NCBI GenBank assembly: GCA_016934955.1
Contig: JAFGRY010000049.1
Coordinates: 228,008-292,007 of the forward strand
Length of the DNA stretch: 64,000 bases
Direction of reading: 5' to 3'
Origin: a bacterium
Lineage (GTDB): Bacteria > Zhuqueibacterota > QNDG01 > JAGLOF01
Program-made: the position numbers and the translations under genes
The notes under the pieces: generated by a model
Database searches by the model: none
What the model was told of the DNA's origin: nothing
What the model saw: only the letters and a program-made list of their open reading frames with translations
In this document: positions 59,818 to 64,000 of the stretch, in pieces
Layout: each line of letters opens with the position of its first letter
Numbering within the stretch: the first letter of the stretch is position 1

Positions 59818-60378
59818 ATGCTTGAAAATCCGCTTGTCACCGCAAAGCTGGATGAATGGACCCGGGACTTCGATCTCAAAAACCAGATAAAGATCGACAA
59901 AAAGTATATCCACAAGGTCAACGACCAGAACAATTTCGTCTCCCGCATCGAACAGATCGCCAGCGGGGATGAAGACGTCTTTCTGAGTCAGGTCTATATC
60001 GACACCAGCCACCCCTACTACTTCGAACACGATTATGACCATATTCCCGGCATGATGATGATCGAGGCCGGCCGTCAGATCGGGACCGCCGTCGCCCACC
60101 TGTTCTATCACGTCTCTTTCGACACCGTGTTCATCCTCAATGAGATGACCATCCGGTTTTTCAAATACGTGGAGGTCGTCAAACCGCTGTTCATCAAATC
60201 GATGGTCCGCAACAAGCTGATGAAGCGGGACAAGCTGATCCAGATGGAGCATGACGGCCACTTCATTCAGGACGGCCGGGAAGTCGGTTACATGAGCGGC
60301 ACCTGGCAGATGTACGACAAACGGATCATCGACCGCTTCCGCAAGTCGGCCCGCAATATTTCCCTGGACATCAGCTGA
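59818..60378 (+). CDS. AfsA-like (A-factor biosynthesis) hotdog-fold protein, single-domain size
   Basis: DTSHPYYFEHDYDHIPGMMMIEAGRQIGTAVAHLFY...FIKSMV; resembles the AfsA H(P)xxFxHxxDHxPGMxxxEAxRQ motif; 186 aa. Confidence 0.8.
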   Translation: MLENPLVTAKLDEWTRDFDLKNQIKIDKKYIHKVNDQNNFVSRIEQIASGDEDVFLSQVYIDTSHPYYFEHDYDHIPGMMMIEAGRQIGTAVAHLFYHVSFDTVFILNEMTIRFFKYVEVVKPLFIKSMVRNKLMKRDKLIQMEHDGHFIQDGREVGYMSGTWQMYDKRIIDRFRKSARNISLDIS

Positions 60379-60381
60379 TCC

Positions 60382-61305
60382 ATGGCTGTCTGTTCCTACG
60401 TCTACTGCCGCACCCGTTACAGCGACGGACGTGAACGCTGCCCCGTGTGCGGCCTTCCCGTGCACGGTACCATGCCCGGCACGACCGCCGAAGCGCTGGC
60501 GCTCGCCCCGCAGATTCCCGCCGGGATCATCGACATGCACCAGATCATCCCCGCCCGAGACGGCATGCTGGAATTGCAGCTCGCCATGATGGCGGGGCTG
60601 GGCATCGAGACAGCCCTGCTGCAGTCGGTCCCCTCCAAAGTGACCTCGATCAGCGGCAACCGTCCCCTGCGGAACATCAGGGACAGCCATCCCCGGCGGT
60701 TCATTATTTCCCATTTCATGGATCCCCGCTACCCCCTGGCGATCCGGCGGCTGCGGCAGTACCGGGAAGCGGGCGTGCGGGTGATCAAGCTGCTCCCCTG
60801 TCTCGGATACTATCCCGACGACCGCCGCTGGCACCGGTTCTTCAGCACCATGGAATCGCTGTCGATGACAGCCATGATCCACACGGGATTCATCACCGCC
60901 CGGCACAAGCAGGAAGAGCGGAACGCGGGGGTCTTTCTGAACTCGAAATACGGACAGCCCGTCTATTTCGACGTGCCCGCCCGCCGCTACCCCGGCATTC
61001 AGTTCATTCTCTGTCACATGGGCGGCTCGATCTGGACCCGCCAGGCCGCCGAGATGGTCAATCAGCACGAAAATGTGTGGGGGGACATCAGCGGATCGGG
61101 CCTGCAGGCCCTGAAACGGCTGGCCGGGGAAGAGATCGCCGTTGACTGGTCCAGACTCTTCTGGGGAAACGACTCATCACCCCTCGCCTACCCGCTCAAT
61201 CTCCGCATTCTTCACCACCACCTGGAAGCGGCGGGATTGAAGGAACTGCTGCCCGGACTGCTGCGGGACAACGCCGCCGGCTTTCTGCGGAACCACCTCG
61301 CATGA
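60382..61305 (+). CDS. Amidohydrolase-fold (amidohydro_2-like) protein with N-terminal zinc ribbon
   Basis: N-terminal CSYVYCRTRYSDGRERCPVCG; IIDMHQII; FMDPRYPLAIRRLRQYREAGVRVIKLLPCLGYYPDD; FILCHMGGS; WGNDSSPL. Confidence 0.78.
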   Translation: MAVCSYVYCRTRYSDGRERCPVCGLPVHGTMPGTTAEALALAPQIPAGIIDMHQIIPARDGMLELQLAMMAGLGIETALLQSVPSKVTSISGNRPLRNIRDSHPRRFIISHFMDPRYPLAIRRLRQYREAGVRVIKLLPCLGYYPDDRRWHRFFSTMESLSMTAMIHTGFITARHKQEERNAGVFLNSKYGQPVYFDVPARRYPGIQFILCHMGGSIWTRQAAEMVNQHENVWGDISGSGLQALKRLAGEEIAVDWSRLFWGNDSSPLAYPLNLRILHHHLEAAGLKELLPGLLRDNAAGFLRNHLA

Positions 61306-61919
61306 CGCCGCCGGTCAACCATCCCTTCTTTCTGGGGCTGCGGCTGCTCCTGAAAACCCTTGTCCGCGCCTGGCTCCGTATCTCACGGGGGCTCGCGGTC
61401 CTCGGCCGGGAGCATCTTCCCGCCAGACGCCGCGGCTGCATGCTCATCGCCAATCACGCCGCCTTCATCGATTCCGTGTATATCATCGCGGCGGTGCGGC
61501 CGCGCTTCACCATCTGCGGGGCCAAACCGAAATACTTTGAAAAACCCCTCAGCGGATTTCTCTTTCGAACCGCCAATATCATGAAAGTGACCGGAGAAGA
61601 TCAGTTCCTGGCGGACTGCGTTCGTCTGCTCGCGGCCGGAGAAGCCATACTCATCTACCCGGAAATGGGAAGAAATCCCGCGGGGATGGGGCCCTTCACA
61701 ACCTGGGCGGCCCGGGTCGCCCTGGAGAGCGGCGCCCCGGTAATCCCCCTCTACCTGTACGGGACCACTCAGGGGGATACGGGGAGAAAAACGCTGGCCG
61801 CGGGGCCTCCATTCACTCCCAGCGGGGACAGGGAAGCGGTCACCGCTGAATTCCGGCGGCGCATTCTCGCCTGCCGGGAACTGGTCCGCCCTCCGGAGGT
61901 GAAAGGACGGACTCAATGA
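61302..61919 (+). CDS. PlsC-like 1-acyl-glycerol-3-phosphate acyltransferase
   Basis: IANHAAFIDSVYII (HX4D), IYPEMGRNPAGMGPFTTWAARVALESGAPVIPLYLYG. Confidence 0.88.
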   Translation: MTPPVNHPFFLGLRLLLKTLVRAWLRISRGLAVLGREHLPARRRGCMLIANHAAFIDSVYIIAAVRPRFTICGAKPKYFEKPLSGFLFRTANIMKVTGEDQFLADCVRLLAAGEAILIYPEMGRNPAGMGPFTTWAARVALESGAPVIPLYLYGTTQGDTGRKTLAAGPPFTPSGDREAVTAEFRRRILACRELVRPPEVKGRTQ

Positions 61920-62896
61920 ACGTGCTGATCACGGGAGCGACCGGATTCATCGGCAGACACGCGGCAATGACCCTGCTGCCTGAACGGAACATCTCGGTGC
62001 GTCTGCTGCTACTCGAGTCGGAGCTGGGGCATGCCGGCGATTTCCCCGGCGCCGATATCGTGCCCGGCGACATGACCGATGCCGGCGTGCTCGCCCGGGC
62101 CGTCGACGGCTGCGATGCGGTCATTCACCTGGCCGCGAAAAACATAGACCGCGACGGCACGGGATTCACCGCCGTGAACGTGACCGCCACGGAAACGCTC
62201 TGCCGGGCAGCCGTAAGCGCCGGAGTCTCCACCTTCATCTATCTCAGCAGTGTGGGCGTATACGGGCACCACCGTCATACCAACGCCGACGAGACGGCAC
62301 CGGTGCGGCCCGACAGCGATTTCAGCCGTTCCAAGGCAGCCGCCGAGAAGATCGTGCTCGAGCACCACCTGCGCGGGGATTTCACCGCCGTGATCCTGCG
62401 CCACCGTTTCGTCTACGGCCCCGGTGACCTGCATGTCATCCCCCGCATGGTGAAAGCCGCCCGCTCCTATCCGTTCCTGATCAGCGGCGGCAGGGCGCAC
62501 ATCTCCCTGATCCTGGTCACTGAACTGGCAGCGGTCTTCCTCGCTTTTCTGCGCGGTGGCGGGGACCGGGACGAACATCCGGTCTATCATGTCACGGACG
62601 GACACCCCCTCAGGTATCGCGACCTTATCTTTCGCATCTGCGACGAATACGGGTACAAGCGTCCCCGCATCAGCATTCCCTTCCGGCTGCTCTACCTGCC
62701 GGTGAGGCTGAAGGAGCTGCTGCTGGGGATCGATCCCGAGGCGACACCATCGTCCATCTCCTCCATGCGGCTGAAGCTGGTGGCCCTTGACAACTCTTTC
62801 TCGAATGAAAAACTGCTGAAACGGTTTCCCGGGCTCTCGTTCACGCCGTTCGAGGAGGCGTTTGGAGAACTGGTGGAGTATTATCGGGAACAGTAG
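61916..62896 (+). CDS. NAD-dependent epimerase/dehydratase family protein
   Basis: VLITGATGFIGRHAAM, VIHLAAKN, FIYLSSVGVYG, SRSKAAAEKIV (atypical active-site region). Confidence 0.88.
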   Translation: MNVLITGATGFIGRHAAMTLLPERNISVRLLLLESELGHAGDFPGADIVPGDMTDAGVLARAVDGCDAVIHLAAKNIDRDGTGFTAVNVTATETLCRAAVSAGVSTFIYLSSVGVYGHHRHTNADETAPVRPDSDFSRSKAAAEKIVLEHHLRGDFTAVILRHRFVYGPGDLHVIPRMVKAARSYPFLISGGRAHISLILVTELAAVFLAFLRGGGDRDEHPVYHVTDGHPLRYRDLIFRICDEYGYKRPRISIPFRLLYLPVRLKELLLGIDPEATPSSISSMRLKLVALDNSFSNEKLLKRFPGLSFTPFEEAFGELVEYYREQ

Positions 62897-62903
62897 AGAG
62901 GTC

Positions 62904-62941
62904 GGGTATCGATCGGTATCGCTATCGGTATCGCCATCGGT
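62904..62941. repeat. Degenerate 12-bp tandem repeat ATCGGTATCGCY
   Basis: gggtatcgATCGGTATCGCTATCGGTATCGCCATCGGT. Confidence 0.7.
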
Positions 62942-62965
62942 CTTCGGAAGGTACACACATATATT

Positions 62966-62999
62966 TCCAACGAAAAACACAAAAAACACGAAAAAAGAT
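62966..62999. repeat. Intergenic repeat copy 1
   Basis: TCCAACGAAAAACACAAAAAACACGAAAAAAGAT. Confidence 0.65.
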
Positions 63000-63016
63000 T
63001 ATTTCCAGGATAGCAA

Positions 63017-63853
63017 ATGAAACAATCACTCACCACCAAAACCGCCGTCGTCACCGGCGCCTCTTCGGGGATCGGGGCGGCCCTGGCCCGGGAACTGGCA
63101 CGGGCCGGCTGCAATATTGTAATCTTCGGACGGAGAAAGGAGCGGCTGGAAGCGCTCAGAAAAGAGCTGGAGGACACCTGCGGGGTGCGGGTGCTGCCGT
63201 TCAGTGTCGACATCAGGAATGAAAGGAAAATGGCGTCGTCGATCGAATCCGCGGCAAACACTCTGGGAACCATCGACCTGGTGTTCGCCAATGCCGGTTT
63301 CACCATCCCCGGCGCCTGCGAGCAGCTGCATCCCGACGATTACCGCACTATTTTCGATACCAATTTCTGCGGCATGCTCAACACGCTCTACCCCGCCTTT
63401 CCCCATCTGAAACAGAGCGGCGGCGTGCTGGTCATCGTGGGAAGCATTCTCGGCGAGTTCGGCATTATGGAACGGTCGGCCTATGTGGCGACGAAATTCG
63501 CCCTGCGGGGGTTCTACGAATCGGTGCGCTACGAACTGAAAGAGGCGGGGATCCGCTGCCTGCTGGCCGAACCCGGGTTCGTGAGGACGGAACTGCGGTA
63601 CATGGACAAGAAGGGGAACCGTCTGGAGGCACTGACCGACACGGCGAAAAAGAAAACATCCCACGGCATCGCCGTGTCTCCGGAAGCCGTAGCCGCGGCC
63701 ATAGTCAGAGCCATCCCATCCCGCGGCTACCGGAAACGGATCATCACCGGCCACGCCACCATCTTCGCCTTTCTCAACTGGCTCATGCCCGGCCCGCTCT
63801 CGGCGCTGGTGTATGCCAAGCGGGAGTTTTTCAGAAGGAAAGTAGTGAAATGA
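63017..63853 (+). CDS. Short-chain dehydrogenase/reductase
   Basis: TAVVTGASSGIGAALARELARAG, FANAGFT, VIVGSILGEFGIMERSAYVATKFALRGF (S...YxxxK). Confidence 0.92.
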   Translation: MKQSLTTKTAVVTGASSGIGAALARELARAGCNIVIFGRRKERLEALRKELEDTCGVRVLPFSVDIRNERKMASSIESAANTLGTIDLVFANAGFTIPGACEQLHPDDYRTIFDTNFCGMLNTLYPAFPHLKQSGGVLVIVGSILGEFGIMERSAYVATKFALRGFYESVRYELKEAGIRCLLAEPGFVRTELRYMDKKGNRLEALTDTAKKKTSHGIAVSPEAVAAAIVRAIPSRGYRKRIITGHATIFAFLNWLMPGPLSALVYAKREFFRRKVVK

Positions 63854-63874
63854 GCGATCTGCGCATTACTCATC

Positions 63875-63909
63875 TCCAACGAAAGACACGGAAAGCACGA
63901 AAAGAAGAT
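63875..63909. repeat. Intergenic repeat copy 2
   Basis: TCCAACGAAAGACACGGAAAGCACGAAAAGAAGAT. Confidence 0.65.
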
Positions 63910-63984
63910 AGAGTAAAGTGTTAGAATTAAGCGCGTTGTTTACAGTTTTAGGATTTCCTATATTGTACGAACAGGAGGAAATCC

Positions 63985-64000
63985 ATGGTCATTCACAAAC
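63985..64000 (+). CDS. Start of a CDS truncated by the window end
   Basis: AGGAGGAAATCC ATG GTC ATT CAC AAA. Confidence 0.5.

Noticed and set aside
59797-61068. 423-aa minus-strand ORF
   Set aside because: Antisense to the AfsA-like and amidohydrolase genes; His/Asp-rich composition typical of shadow ORFs.

Overview
A gene-dense bacterial chromosomal segment with high GC content. The gene set (DUF2723, DUF4837, serine palmitoyltransferase, PurF-like protein, Rex) suggests the FCB/Bacteroidota-related part of the tree, but this is tentative. I support about 45 protein-coding genes, one tRNA-Asp(GTC), several rho-independent terminators and promoters, and a Rex operator. No CRISPR array, rRNA, prophage or transposase was seen. 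Main blocks: (a) a minus-strand envelope/glycan block from 1 to 11.4 kb, with a GT2 glycosyltransferase fused to a WcaJ-like phosphoglycosyltransferase (cut by the window edge and absent from the ORF track), Dpm1-like GT, PurE, DUF4837, a UPF0104-like flippase, another GT2 and two tandem DUF2723 paralogs; (b) RecG, DUF4139 and ValS; (c) an ABC transporter, a TonB receptor with tandem unknown exported paralogs, a SpoIIE phosphatase, an acyl-CoA ligase, alkaline phosphatase and Rex with a self-operator; (d) a TonB receptor plus ECF-S-like protein, a PurF homolog lacking the catalytic Cys, and MobA facing a DMSO-reductase-type operon; (e) a four-gene operon coupled by ATGA overlaps (isochorismatase-like hydrolase, TrxR-like flavoprotein without CxxC, RlmN/Cfr-like radical SAM, ABC-F); (f) Tex, GT2, and serine palmitoyltransferase plus a GNAT protein; (g) a lipid-type cluster from 56.9 to 63.9 kb: acyl-CoA ligase, M29 peptidase, single-domain AfsA-like hotdog, zinc-ribbon amidohydrolase, PlsC-like acyltransferase, NAD-epimerase and SDR. 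The best candidates for an undescribed system are (g), read together with the SPT/GNAT pair, and (e).
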